This document shows positions 12,450-23,045 of a stretch of DNA of 64,000 nucleotides, in pieces; position 1 is the first letter of the stretch; every line of letters begins with the position of its first letter. The stretch covers positions 12,218,058-12,282,057 of the forward strand of contig OW028575.1 in the NCBI GenBank assembly GCA_932294295.1, read 5' to 3'. The stretch is from Alitta virens (Eukaryota > Annelida > Polychaeta > Phyllodocida > Nereididae). The translations under genes were made by a program, and so were the position numbers. The notes under the pieces are model-generated. The model was not told the origin of the DNA. It was given only the letters and a program-made list of their open reading frames with translations, and made no database searches.

Positions 12450-12940
12450 GCAGATGTCAACGTAGATTGGCAGTGTACATAATGACTAAATTTGTATAGT
12501 TTGTTGAACCTTAGTTACGAAATTAGAGGCAGCTAAAGCAGCACATGCCAACGGAGATTGGCATTGTACATAATGAACTGTGACTCTGTAAGATTCGTTA
12601 AACGACATTTATCAGTGAGGCGAAACTGTAATAAATTGTATATATATTGGCAGGAAAACATGGAAGGAAGGTGGAACATAATAGTGGATTGAACAACTTT
12701 TTGTTTTGTTCACCCTGTTCAGCTGCCTGATCACAGCACAGCAATTATGCTGTGTCTAGAGCATGTGCCTCGACAACAATGCCCTCATTTGGCTCAAGAT
12801 AATGCTCTTTAACAGGCATTGGAAATTTTGTTGATGGTTTCTGACTGGAGTTATATCCAGCACTTAACACTGTGTGAAACTCAGCTGGTGCTGAACAAAG
12901 AACACAGGGGGGGGGGGGGGGGATGTATTAGTTAGTAAGT
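12450..12940. other. Intergenic, no gene seen; poly-G run
   Basis: Unassigned sequence after the TatD-like frame. It contains two similar short units (ATTGGCA(G/T)TGTACATAATGA at about 12467 and 12560) and a run of 16 G at 12907-12922. No coding region is supported. Confidence 0.4.
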
Positions 12941-12944
12941 GTTA

Positions 12945-13180
12945 TTGTTTAATGCCTCATCAGCACCTGAGTGGGCTATGTAGAGGCTCTCTAGGGTAAG
13001 ATTGATTATCTATAGTTGGTAGTAGAAACCAGAAGCATGTAAAAAATCAATAATGGTCTGCGTTGGATAGCTGGAGCAGCTTGTGCAATGCGCACTGTCC
13101 TGTTGTAGCCACTGGGGATAGAGGACTTCACCCCAAGTGTTTCCACCCTCGCCGCGTGGAGGCCCAGGACCTTTGAGGGC
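12945..13180 (-). mobile_element. SINE family B copy 2
   Basis: About 235 bp, nearly identical to the copy at 8513-8760 and carrying the same internal deletion. It is followed by a run of 13 G at 13181-13193. Confidence 0.65.
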
Positions 13181-13428
13181 GGGGGGGGGGGGGATGTTTA
13201 AGGTTTGCTTCATGCCCAATGGAAGCCGAGGGCCCCCTTTGAAAAAAAAGTTGAAATACTGCCATCTGTGTCCCATGGAAGGTGCCTTTCCTATCAAAGG
13301 GTTTCTTCCAGTATGTCAACATTGTCAGCTGCAAACTGGGGAAACCGACTGGGCCAGAAGATAGTCTGCAATGAATGTGTTATCATTTGTACAAAACTGA
13401 TCTAACTGATATTGTGCAATGCTAGTAT

Positions 13429-14830
13429 CTATACGATGAACAGTTTCATAACTAACACAGTGCCCACTGTAACAGTTGCACTAGGGATTTTGAACGAGTC
13501 GCTTGGTGCACTGCAAGACCAAAGCCTATATGTTTTGGTGTCTTCTTTTCCTCTTTGAGGAGGTGCACAGAATATCTGGGGTCTCTGTTCAAAACTTTCA
13601 TCACTCTCTGAGTCCAGATCACCACAACCAGAAAAGATCATTCTCAGAAGCAAGTATAGGCTCTCAGACACAAGTTCCATGGCATGTTTTTCATCAATTC
13701 CCTCATAGCTCACTTGACCAGCAATGCCATCAAGGTCAGACTTAATCTTTGAAGTCACATAGTGCAAAGCCCTCACTAAAAATTCTTCATCATCTGGTAT
13801 ATCACTTGTTCAGATTTCCTCATACACAATTTTGTCAAAAAGATCATCTGTAGTGTTTTTCAGAGCCTGTACTGCTGTTTCCAGATGTGCAGTAGGAAGT
13901 ACCAACAGAGACTTGGTTTTGTTTAGCCGCTGCACAAACCCAATTTCATCACCAAAGTTGTAACTTCACCGATTTCTTAATTTCTGAGGTGAGCATGAGG
14001 CAACAGTGTGTTCCAGTAGGTGGCAAAATCGTTCATGAATAGATTTGACCACTGCCAAACCCATGTTCCAGCTCAGAAGTCAGTTTCTGAAAAGTATCAG
14101 AAAATCCATCTGGAGAGATTTGACTTCTCAGACAGAATACACATTTGTCCCACTGGACTGGAGGAACTTCTCTGGACTAGCATTATCATGGCTTTTGCTA
14201 GGCCTTTTCTGCAGTCTAGAGAACTACAGTTTCATTCTTTTGTTCTAGATTTTCAATTTCAGTGTCTAGATGGCTTCATGTGTGTGTGTGTGTGTGTGTT
14301 ATTGTTTAACACCTCATCAGCACCTGAGAGGGCTATGTAGAGGCTCTCTAGGTTAAGATTATCTATATTTGGTAGTAGAAACCAGAAGCATGTAAAAAAT
14401 CAATAATTGTCTGCGTTGGATATCTTGTAAAGAGATGTTGTAAGGTAGTAGTTTGAAACAAAGGTCTTCTAATGCGTTGTAAGTGGGTGCAATCTGATAA
14501 AATGTTTGATTGTTAGGGGACACACCCTCCTGTAAAGCTGGAGCAGCTTGTGCAATGCGCACTGTCCTGTTTTAGCCACTGGGGATAGAGGACTTCGACC
14601 CTAGTGCTTCCACCCTCGCCGCGTGGAGGCCCAGGACCTTCGAGGGCCTAGATGGCTTCATGGAAGGTGCCATCTTCATACTGTTTTCTCATTGAAAAGG
14701 CTTCCTTGACCTTTTCAATGCTACTGGCAGTTTCCTTGTATAGAAGTCCTTCATGTATTTGACAAAACATACATGATTCCCAGCTTCTGTGGTGTTTAAT
14801 TGGCAGGAGAGCCATTGGTTCAACCTCCAC
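13429..14830 (-). pseudogene. Broken ORF of unknown repeat protein, split by SINE B
   Basis: Minus-strand frames at 13429-13776 (115 codons), about 13790-13960 and 14648-14830 look like pieces of one protein. They include FGDEIGFVQRLNK, LPTAHLETAVQAL and AMELVSESLYLLLRM. Stops interrupt it (for example near 13815) and a SINE B copy sits in the middle. The composition is that of a coding fossil from a multicopy element, but I do not recognise the family and cannot assign a function. Confidence 0.45.
14281..14647 (-). mobile_element. SINE family B, longest copy, with 15-bp target duplication
   Basis: Flanked by CTAGATGGCTTCATG at 14266-14280 and 14648-14662. Read on the minus strand it begins CCCTCGAAGGTCCTGGGCC and ends in an (AC)n tail after TTAAACAATAA. 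It carries about 120 bp of internal sequence (about 14425-14537) missing from the two other long copies. The target duplication proves a mobile unit; no clear tRNA head is visible, though GGGTCGAAGTCC resembles a B box. Confidence 0.85.
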
Positions 14831-15434
14831 TCCTTAGACCAGTGTAAATCACTGTTAGAATTTTAGTAACAATAGGCGCCTAGTGAATGGTAAAGAGTTC
14901 AACATGCAGTTTTCTGGGATGAGGAAAGATGATATCACACAAGGTAAAAGCCTAGTGCAATAGACTCTTTCAAAATTCCATAAAACTGCATGTTGAACAC
15001 CTCATCATTCACCAGTGATTTAAATTAAGGATTAAAGTGTACAAGAATCTAGTCATCTGTGTGGTGCCTATTAAAATGCTGCTAGGACCTTGATGACATA
15101 ACAATCTTAGACAATGGGATTATGACGTCACGATTACCTGCGATGTAAAATAGACTAATATTGACTGGCAATCCTACATTGTGATTGGTTGTCAGCAGCT
15201 GATCATATAATAGCCGAAGGCCAGAGGCCGTAGGCTGTATGTTCAAGGTTGTAGGAGCTAGGTGGCAGCACTCACTACGAAACCAGCGACAGGTGGCAGC
15301 ACCAGCACGATAATTTTGACTGAGCCTTTTCTGGAATTTAAATCTCACCCATGTGCAATTGTATACAAACAACTTTTCCTAACGTTGGTTAAGAGATTTG
15401 GTAACGTGTTTTTTATGACATTATTTATCTAGGT

Positions 15435-15479
15435 GTGTGTGTGTGTGTGTTATTGTTTAACGCCTCATCAGCACCTGAT
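15435..15479 (-). mobile_element. 5'-truncated SINE family B with 12-bp target duplication
   Basis: Only the (GT)n tail and about 30 bp of the family B 3' end remain, flanked by ATTTATCTAGGT at 15423-15434 and 15480-15491. Strong 5' truncation fits target-primed reverse transcription and fixes the 3' end of this family. Confidence 0.75.
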
Positions 15480-15499
15480 ATTTATCTAGGTACTAGTTA

Positions 15500-15756
15500 T
15501 TATTGGCACGCTGTGTTCCATACGTTTCTTTAAATGGTTGTTTGTTGCCTCCGCGAGTCCCTCGGCTGTTTCCGGTCACAAGATGGCGAACTACGACGGA
15601 AATGACCGAAGTGCGTTGTACAGCTTCATGCATGTTCGGGCGAGAGGCCCCAGGCGGGGAATTCTTGCAGTGTCTTATACCTTTTATTGGTCGTTCAATT
15701 TTGAAAACCCGCCGGGGGCCTCTTCCTTACTGAATATATTAGCGCATGCACAGTGA
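15500..15756 (+). other. CpG-richer segment with short ORF; possible 5' exon
   Basis: A GC- and CpG-richer island contains CACAAGATGGCGAAC (ATG at 15583) opening a 57-codon frame beginning MANYDGNDRSALYSF. The AAGATGGCG context is typical of promoter-proximal start sites. No downstream exon could be linked and the protein is not recognised, so this may be an orphan promoter or first exon. Confidence 0.2.
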
Positions 15757-16017
15757 CGTGTCTAGACTGCTATGTAGGTCACTGCTACAACAAAACGAAA
15801 TGGCCGTGCAAATTGCCGCATAACACGGTGAATTTTGCCGTTTTCACAGGGACTGGATACTACCGTATTTGTTCAGAAAGTGTTCTATGACTTTCTGGCT
15901 TTTATTTAATGTATCCTTTGAGAAATTTGATCAATTTTTCATGAAGTTATGCGCTCCGGTCGTCGTGGTCAGCGAACATTCGCTTTCATAAGGTCAGCTG
16001 TCAAATGGTATCTACGG

Positions 16018-16203
16018 GTGGGTGGGGTGATTAGGGCTTTACGTCCTGTATTTCTGCACCAGTTGGGCTAATTAGGACAGGCAGAGACCATGACAATGAG
16101 ACGAAGGATGAAACAGCCATCCCAACATAGGCTCGACTGGGAATTGAAACCGGGACCCAGCGGTTGGAAGCCCAGAGCGCTACCTCTGAGCTAGGCCCCC
16201 GCC
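16018..16203 (-). mobile_element. tRNA-derived SINE, family A, with 16-bp target duplication
   Basis: A full-length copy (186 bp) flanked by CAAATGGTATCTACGG (16002-16017) and CAAATGGTACCTACGG (16204-16219), with one mismatch. A and B boxes are on the minus strand; the B box is slightly decayed. Confidence 0.9.
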
Positions 16204-16219
16204 CAAATGGTACCTACGG

Positions 16220-16832
16220 CAAATTTTGCAGTTTCGAGAGCAAATGGATACCGTTTCTCTTCAGAAATGAATTCTATGACGTTCTGCCTTTCATTTAATG
16301 CTATAAATTTGCTTTTAATGCATTGATATCAAATATAATTATATATTTTATGTATATGCATTGCATTCAGAGACATAATGCCTTCAGCATCATGTTTTTT
16401 AAGCCACTACAATCCACCAAAAGTCGATCTGGTGTAATGAATTAAAATTGTGACATTTGTTTGATTGCTGTATTACAGTTCGGTATCATTTTTTTGTGTT
16501 AAATGAATTTGAATTATACCACCAGAAATAAATTAGGTGATAATAATCATGAGTAGAGAACCACAAAATATATTTTTAATCTTTTCTAACAATAATTATA
16601 GCCCAGATTATGATTATGGACAATTTCCTACTAAATCATGGGATATGCATTTGAACTGTATGTAATTTTTCATATTTTGTATTTTATATTTTCATAGCAC
16701 TTTTGCCTTCTTTTTTTCCTTTTGATAATTTTAAAATAGTTTTTAATAACTCTCTTGTGATATTGATTGTAAAGCGTTTTGAACATATTGTTATATGGAT
16801 ATTACACTATAAAAAATAAATTATATATTATT

Positions 16833-16890
<58 letters not shown>

Positions 16891-17178
16891 CCCTGGTGGT
16901 AACCAAGTTCTCCACTGATATTGTACTCGATGACCCCTAGGGAGCAGATGCAGAGGAGGTGACCAGCAATTTTTTTTTTAAGAGTAATTTCCACAGAATG
17001 ATTTTACAAAATGGAAGTTCCTTTTTTTCATTCTTGCAAATTGTTGTGCAATAGGCCTAGTAAATAACAAGCGTGCCACTTGTGCACCTAGTCCCTTCTA
17101 AACTACAATCAAATTCAAGAACATAGTGTTCTCTGGCTCATTTTCTTCACAGTACTATGTGTGACTTAGGTTACTTGA
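16220..17178. other. AT-rich intergenic stretch, no gene seen
   Basis: AT-rich sequence with a (TA)n tract at 16836-16886. No coding region or known repeat is supported. Confidence 0.45.
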
Positions 17179-17186
17179 TACACCAC

Positions 17187-17449
17187 TAGTGATGCAGACC
17201 GGACCGCATGGGTCCAGTCTGGTACGCGGTCCGACCCAACAAAATACCGGTACTGGGTGCCTGGACCGCAGTCCGGACCGTTGGAAATGTTTTTTTTTTT
17301 TTAAATAAAAAACTTTTGCTAAACCTTTGTTTTTATCATAATTTTAATTTAAAAAATGCCGATGGATCGCTTCTGGACCGGTCCAGTAATAATACCACTT
17401 TAAGGAATATCGGACCACCCCACAAAAGGCGGTCTGGTCTGCATCACTA
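17187..17449. mobile_element. hAT-type MITE with 8-bp target duplication
   Basis: A 263-bp non-autonomous element. The terminal inverted repeats are TAGTGATGCAGACCGGACCG at the left and the matching TGGTCTGCATCACTA at the right. It is flanked by an 8-bp duplication TACACCAC (17179-17186 and 17450-17457). An 8-bp duplication and TIRs starting TAGTGATGCA are typical of hAT transposons. The interior is rich in GGACCG / CGGTCC, the same word as in the TIR. Confidence 0.85.
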
Positions 17450-17595
17450 TACACCACTCAAGATATAAAAAACAATGATGAGATTATAATTCGTTCTTGC
17501 ACCACAGATATCACATAACCTTAGCACAGTATTTAAGACCACCATCAGCAAGCACATTGAATTAACTTCACACCACCGCAAAATGACAACTGATT

Positions 17596-20500
17596 TACTT
17601 CAACCTCAATGGTAGGGCAGAAGTAGCGTGGCTAATTCTGGTGAAGAATGGGGTGAAATTCGAAGACATCAGACTAGAGCCTAAAGACTGGGATGAGTAC
17701 AAACAAAAGGCTACAAGTAAGTTCTCCACCTCATCTAATTACATGTTTTCATGCAATTATTCAGAAGTCAGGTATTATTGCACACTCTAAAAAATAATTG
17801 TTTCAGAGCACAAAATGTTGTTTAAAATCAGCCAAGATATTGTTTATCCTCAGACAATGATTGTTTTAATCAAACAATGATGTTGGTTGGCTTAAGGGGG
17901 TTTCACACATAGCCGGATCGGACGCCGGAGCGTCCCGGAGTAACATTTTATTACCTCCGGTGGGTTCCGGGATCAAAGAGCTGTTAAATGTCAACAAAAA
18001 ATAAATGTTTGACGATGTGTACACGATGTCAATACGGTCTCAACAAGAAGCAACACGGAGCTATCACGACTGTCCCGTTTAGAGTGAGGAGTGAACCGGA
18101 TTTTCACGGTGCCTTCGCGGATATCACCGGTCTTTACACCGTGTTCATTCGTGTGGATCCGTTGTGGCTCCTTGTACTCTCCGGCGTTAATGGCGGCGAA
18201 ATATTCATGCCCGGTTGACGCCGGATGTAGCCGGAGACATGCAGGAGTCAATACGGAGATTCCCGGAGATCAGCGGAGTCTACTGGGCGTCTACACGGGT
18301 CTACACGGGTCTACACGGATCTACACGGATCTACACGGATTAAATTACTCCGGGAACTCCGGCATGAAAAATTAAACATGTTTAATTTTTCCCCCCGGAG
18401 TCCCAAGGTGCTCCCGGAGCGCCCCGGACAATGACGGACAATGCCGGACAATCCCGGACATGAACACGATGTCTATACGGCTTTCCCCGGAGTATGCGGA
18501 AGTATTCCGGAGTTGACCTCCGGGACGCTCCGGCGTCCGATCCGGCTATGTGTGAAACCCCCTTTAGACAATTGTTGTCTTATGACAAACAACATATAAT
18601 GGCGGATTTTAGACAACTATTGAGCAGACAAGCGAAGCAATTATTTGTTTGAAAACAATATTTGCTTAAAGTGTGTGGCATTATATTCAACAAACCAACA
18701 AAATAATCATGGGATATGCATTTGAACTGTAGCCTATGTACTTCATATAACAGGCTGTTGTGAACCTTCAACCTGCCAATAAACTGCACCCACTTAAACT
18801 AGTTAGTTTCATTAAATATTGTCGACTCCAGACAGCCGCAGCAACCTATTTCTGGCTGTAGCTATAACTTTAGCCAGCCACTTCTGTCTACTCCTAGCTT
18901 ATAGTCGGTTTACACTGGTAAATGGAAGAAATTGATCTGAACCAAGATAAAGCTAGACAATGCTACCTGTACCTATCATAAATATTTATGTACAGCAGAC
19001 ATGCATCTTTCAACAAAAAATGACAAACATGCGTAACTCTCAACTTATACACCAAATGGCGCTGTATGTACGTTTAGATCCGGCTTTGAGTAGCCAGCTA
19101 TAGCCAGACAGTTCTGTTAAGTGGCAGGTAGCATTGTACAGCAGAAGTTGCCTAGCTTTGTCTTGGTTTAATTTGACAGGCCGTTTTTAATGAAACTGTA
19201 TGAAGGAGTGTTAAACTGCCAATAATGCTTAAATGTGGGGTTAAATACTTTAAACTGCACCCAATTTACTTCCTTACAGACTTGCCATTTGGTCAACTGC
19301 CCATCCTAGAGGTGGATGGCAAGGTTATTAACCAGAGTTATTGCATCTCCAGGTTCTTGGGGAAAAAATATGGTGAATAAAAAATCATTGAAAACTTGGC
19401 CATTACGTGTTGTGCAGAGTAACTGCTCCCCACTTTTTAATTATTCTCTTTTTCAAAATTCAGTTCACAAGTTAATCTCAGTTAAAAGGACATACATGCA
19501 CTGTCACTCTAATGTCTACAGCAAGGGCATAGTAAGATGCGTTCTTCACAAGATACTAAGTTTTAACATAGTCCAAATGACCAAGACCAAAATAATTAAA
19601 ACAAGTGTCAAACTTGGTGTTATCAACAACAGATCACATGAAGAATTGTACACGTTTTCAGTTATACAAAAAGATAAGATAGCACTTTATTATCCAAGAA
19701 AATGAAATTTGGTTTACATCTTAGACACACATGTATACAACTAACAATGACATATAAAAGAAAATCAACAATTACTATTGAAAAGTCTAATTCTGTAGGG
19801 CACAAATAAATTAGACTTTGACAGCCCCCCCCCCCCCCCACAGCATTTGGGAATTTGGCAAAATTTGGCAGTTGCAGTTTAGGGAGGTTTTTTGGGCACT
19901 CTAGGTCTGTACCATACAGAAATAGCTGTGAAAACGAAGACAATATTCACTATATCATACCAATACTGCAAAATGGCATGTAGTCGGGTTTGTATGTGCA
20001 CATTACATAACAACTGCAAATCAGCTTTAAATTTACTACTCACTGTAAATCATCACTTATAAAATATTTAAGCTGATTGCATGTACCATTTATGTCCTGT
20101 GCAAAAATAGCTGACACATTTACTTGCAAATCCAAGGAGGGCCAATACTTCTGCAAGGCACTGTATACATATAATGGTATATAAGAATATCTTTAACATG
20201 GAATGGGTGGGTGATTAGGGCTTTACGTCCTGTGTTTCTGCACCAGTTGGGCTAATTAGGACAGGCAGGGACCATGGCAATGAGACGGAGGATGAAACAG
20301 CCATCCAACTTAGGCTCGACCGGGAATCGAACCCCGGACCCAGCGGTTGGAAGCCCAGAGCGCTACCTCTGAGCTAGGTCCCCGCCCTAACTTTAACATG
20401 GAATGAACAGCTAAACATCTCAGGCTGATACATTGTGACCCTGATTACTTCATTAACATTGAATGCTAATAGCGACCTAATGAATGCAGGAATGTTTGGT

Positions 20501-21496
20501 AAAGATGATTTTGAGGAGGCCCAAGTGGGAGCCATTTATTTGACCATGGAAGACGTAGTGAGGCATGTTTTTAATGCGACATTTGAAGATGCCTTTATCA
20601 GGAACGAAGAGGACAAGGTTTGTGGAGCTGTACTAAAAGACTGATTTTATGATTTTAAAAAAAAAACCCCTAAAGAGGCCCAAGGTTTCCGCTTGACATT
20701 CACGAAATTGTTTCACAAAAACCAATCTATTAAGCTGAGCCACAATCACATTAACGAGTGAACACAGTAAATGGCCCAAGGTTTCCACTTGACATTCGAC
20801 GAAAATGTTTCACAAAAAACAAGTCTATAGACACTATTGCCTTAGAAGGCTACACTACCCAAATCCTTACATGTCCAGCATTATCAGTTTAGCGTGAGGT
20901 GGGTTGGTGGAATAGGGCTTTATGTCCTGTATTTCTTATTTCTGCACCTGATGGGCATGGACAGGCAGGGACAGTGCGATGAGATGGATGAAACAGCCAT
21001 CCAACTTAGGCTACCACTGCTGGTTCCAACCCCCAGCCTAATTAGCCTCAATTTATTTTTTTTTACTTTCAGGCTTTCATTAAAGAGAAATATTCCAAAG
21101 AGCTGCTGCCGAAATACCTGACATACCTGGAAAATCTAGTACAAGGCAAAGGCTATTTCGTTGGAGATTCTGTAAGTTTTTAATATCACAAAGACTGTTT
21201 GATATAATCAGTTGTATTCAGTTGATTCTTCAATTAATTACATCACCAAATGCATGATAAGATAAACTTGTGTTATCTTTTTTAATAACATGACACTTTA
21301 TCTATTCTTTATTTTTTAATTCCAGATGACAGTAGCCGATCTGACGTTTTTTGTCTACATCGATTTTCTTAAACTGATGAAAGAGGCAGTCATAAATTGG
21401 GACAGCTATCCAAAACTGAAGAAAGTAAAGGAAAATTTTCTTGACGACCCTAAAATTGCAGCGTGGATAAAAACGCGTCCCGAAGCAATGGTTTAA
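17596..21496 (+). CDS. Sigma-class glutathione S-transferase 1 (HPGDS-like), five exons, start codon out of frame
   Basis: Exons 17596-17716, 19280-19372, 20490-20617, 21073-21171 and 21326-21496 join in phase with GT-AG junctions into 203 codons, the usual sigma GST length. Seen: the YFNLNGRAE start with the catalytic-type Tyr, QLPILEVDG followed by QSYCISRFLG (glutathione-binding thioredoxin fold with cis-Pro and Ser), and MTVADLTFF in the C-terminal helical domain with the N-capping Asp. Family role: conjugation of glutathione, or isomerisation of prostaglandin H2 in the HPGDS branch. Oddity: the only nearby ATG (17583) is one base out of frame, and an in-frame TGA lies at 17584-17586. So there is a frameshift, an assembly error or a non-AUG start (CTG at 17590). 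The exon plan is identical to the GST at 57282, so they are paralogues. Confidence 0.87.
17895..18563. mobile_element. MITE with CACAYAGCCGG ends and 3-bp TTA duplication (PIF/Harbinger-like), copy 1
   Basis: A 669-bp element in intron 1 of GST 1. The ends AGGGGGTTTCACACATAGCC are perfect inverted repeats and extend through GGATCGGACGCCGGAGCGTCCCGGAG. It is flanked by TTA on both sides (17892-17894, 18564-18566); a TWA duplication is typical of PIF/Harbinger. The interior is built from short CGG-containing units, including the tandem CTACACGG(G/A)T at about 18290-18342, and from CCGGA words also present in the TIR. It has no coding capacity. Confidence 0.85.
18900..19200. repeat. Imperfect inverted repeat, dispersed repeat C (copy 1)
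   Basis: AGACAATGCTACCTGT (18955 region) is inverted as CAGGTAGCATTGTAC (19124 region), and flanking AAGCTAGAC / CCTAGCTTTGTCTTGG also match in reverse. The right half recurs at 35065-35190, so this is a dispersed foldback-like repeat. Confidence 0.55.
19825..19839. repeat. Poly-C run (15)
   Basis: A run of 15 C in intron 2 of GST 1. Confidence 0.9.
20206..20390 (-). mobile_element. tRNA-derived SINE, family A, with 15-bp target duplication
   Basis: A 185-bp copy in intron 2 of GST 1, flanked by CTTTAACATGGAATG at 20191-20205 and 20391-20405. The B box reads GGTTCGATTCC on the minus strand and the T-stem (CCGGG/CCCGG) is still paired, so this is one of the better preserved heads. Confidence 0.92.
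20895..21045 (-). mobile_element. tRNA-derived SINE, family A, degraded copy
   Basis: A diverged copy: AGGGCTTTATGTCCTGTATT, then GATGAAACAGCCATCCAAC, with a decayed head. It ends about 30 bp before the acceptor of GST 1 exon 4, so the polypyrimidine tract lies at or just beyond its edge. Confidence 0.7.
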
Positions 21497-21499
21497 ATT

Positions 21500-23045
21500 T
21501 GATAAAACTAGAGAGGCAAAGTTGTTTACTGATTTTGCAAATTAACTTATCTTGGAAGTTTTTTGGCAGGAGGCAGACGGTACAACACTCACTGAATGTC
21601 ACACATACAAGACCTAAATGCACGCTAATTACTCATTAATAAAATTCAATACAGGCACTTTACCTAATGTCTGTTGTTACTACATTGCGGATATAATTAT
21701 GGGTCATATTAAGACAAAAATAACTATGGTTGGTTTTCAATCTACAACTCTAGGGATGAATTCACAGGTCTTGCAGATGACTTTTTCAAAAACTAAAAGT
21801 AATAGATATATCCTGAATAGAAGTAAACTTACTCCCGACTATGAGGGATATAACTAACTTATACTCTATTAAGCATGTCTACTAATTTGTTTGTTTTAAT
21901 GCCTTTATTACACAAAATAAATTCAGTTTTCACTCAGGTGGGAGTTAGCATCATATTCAACACAGCAAGCGGACATATTTTTGATAGACATTCACAAGCT
22001 TTTTATGTCTGAACCAATGCAATTTTCGGTTTTAGATGTCATTCATTTTTTCTATGTCCATTTTTTTTTTTTTATGAAATTCACAGGCTTTTTATGTCAG
22101 AACCTTTTACATTCTTTTTTTTTATATTCACTGGCTTTCCATGTAGGACAGAACCTTTCAACTTGAAATCTACAAGGTTTTTCAAGAAAGCACCTTTTCC
22201 AATTTGTTAAAAAACATGAATGAATTCACAGGCTTTTTATATCAGAACCTTTTCCACTTTTTTTTTTTGGACATGAATATGCTTTTCATAAGTCAGATAC
22301 TTTTAAATTTCTTTGGATGACATTCACAGGCTGTTTCAAATTTTTTTTGGTCATGAGAGACACAAAATTTTCAGGCTTATCTTCATATCGGGCTTCAGAT
22401 ACATTTAAGTATCACCTTTGATCTATAAATACTGTAATCCCAGACCCAAAGAACAATATGCCAATCAAACATATGTAAGATAACTTCATCAACTGATGAA
22501 CAGTACACATGCAAGGACTAGCTCAAAATAACTTGGGCTTCTATACCAGTTTTTAGTACATTAAATGACCCAACATTCTGTTATAAATAAACCATAACCT
22601 ACATCCTGCGATGACATTAGTCATTCAAAGAAGCAAGGAATATGTTATGTATTACAAAAAGTTTGTTTGCAACGGAATTACTGAAACACAACTCATTAGG
22701 TCAAAATATATTTTATCATATAGTAATGAGTTTATACCATACACATCTAGCATAGCATCACATGATATCACATCATCATGAAACATGAATTAAATATGAC
22801 TTACATATATATACATATATATATATACACATATATATATATACATATATATATACATACTCACACACAAGACACTGTTTTCTTAATACAGTGCAATTAA
22901 AGTTTCCCAATAAAAGACAACCACAAAAATTGGCATGAGGCAAGTATTATAACACCTTTACACTGCCAAAGAAACAATTCAACATCTGAAATTTATACAT
23001 TTATAAGTTCTAACAGATATAATTATTTCAGCAATATATTCATAA
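21500..23045. other. Intergenic between GST 1 and TSNAX (tail to tail)
   Basis: An AATAAA at about 21916 may serve GST 1. From 21970 to 22390 there are several loose repeats of ATTCACAGGCTTTTTATGTC. A TA/CA-rich microsatellite is at 22803-22865. No gene is seen. Confidence 0.4.

Noticed and set aside
18091..18375. A 94-codon ORF in GST 1 intron 1
   Set aside because: It lies within the MITE and encodes a tandem repeat (STRIYTDLHG type).
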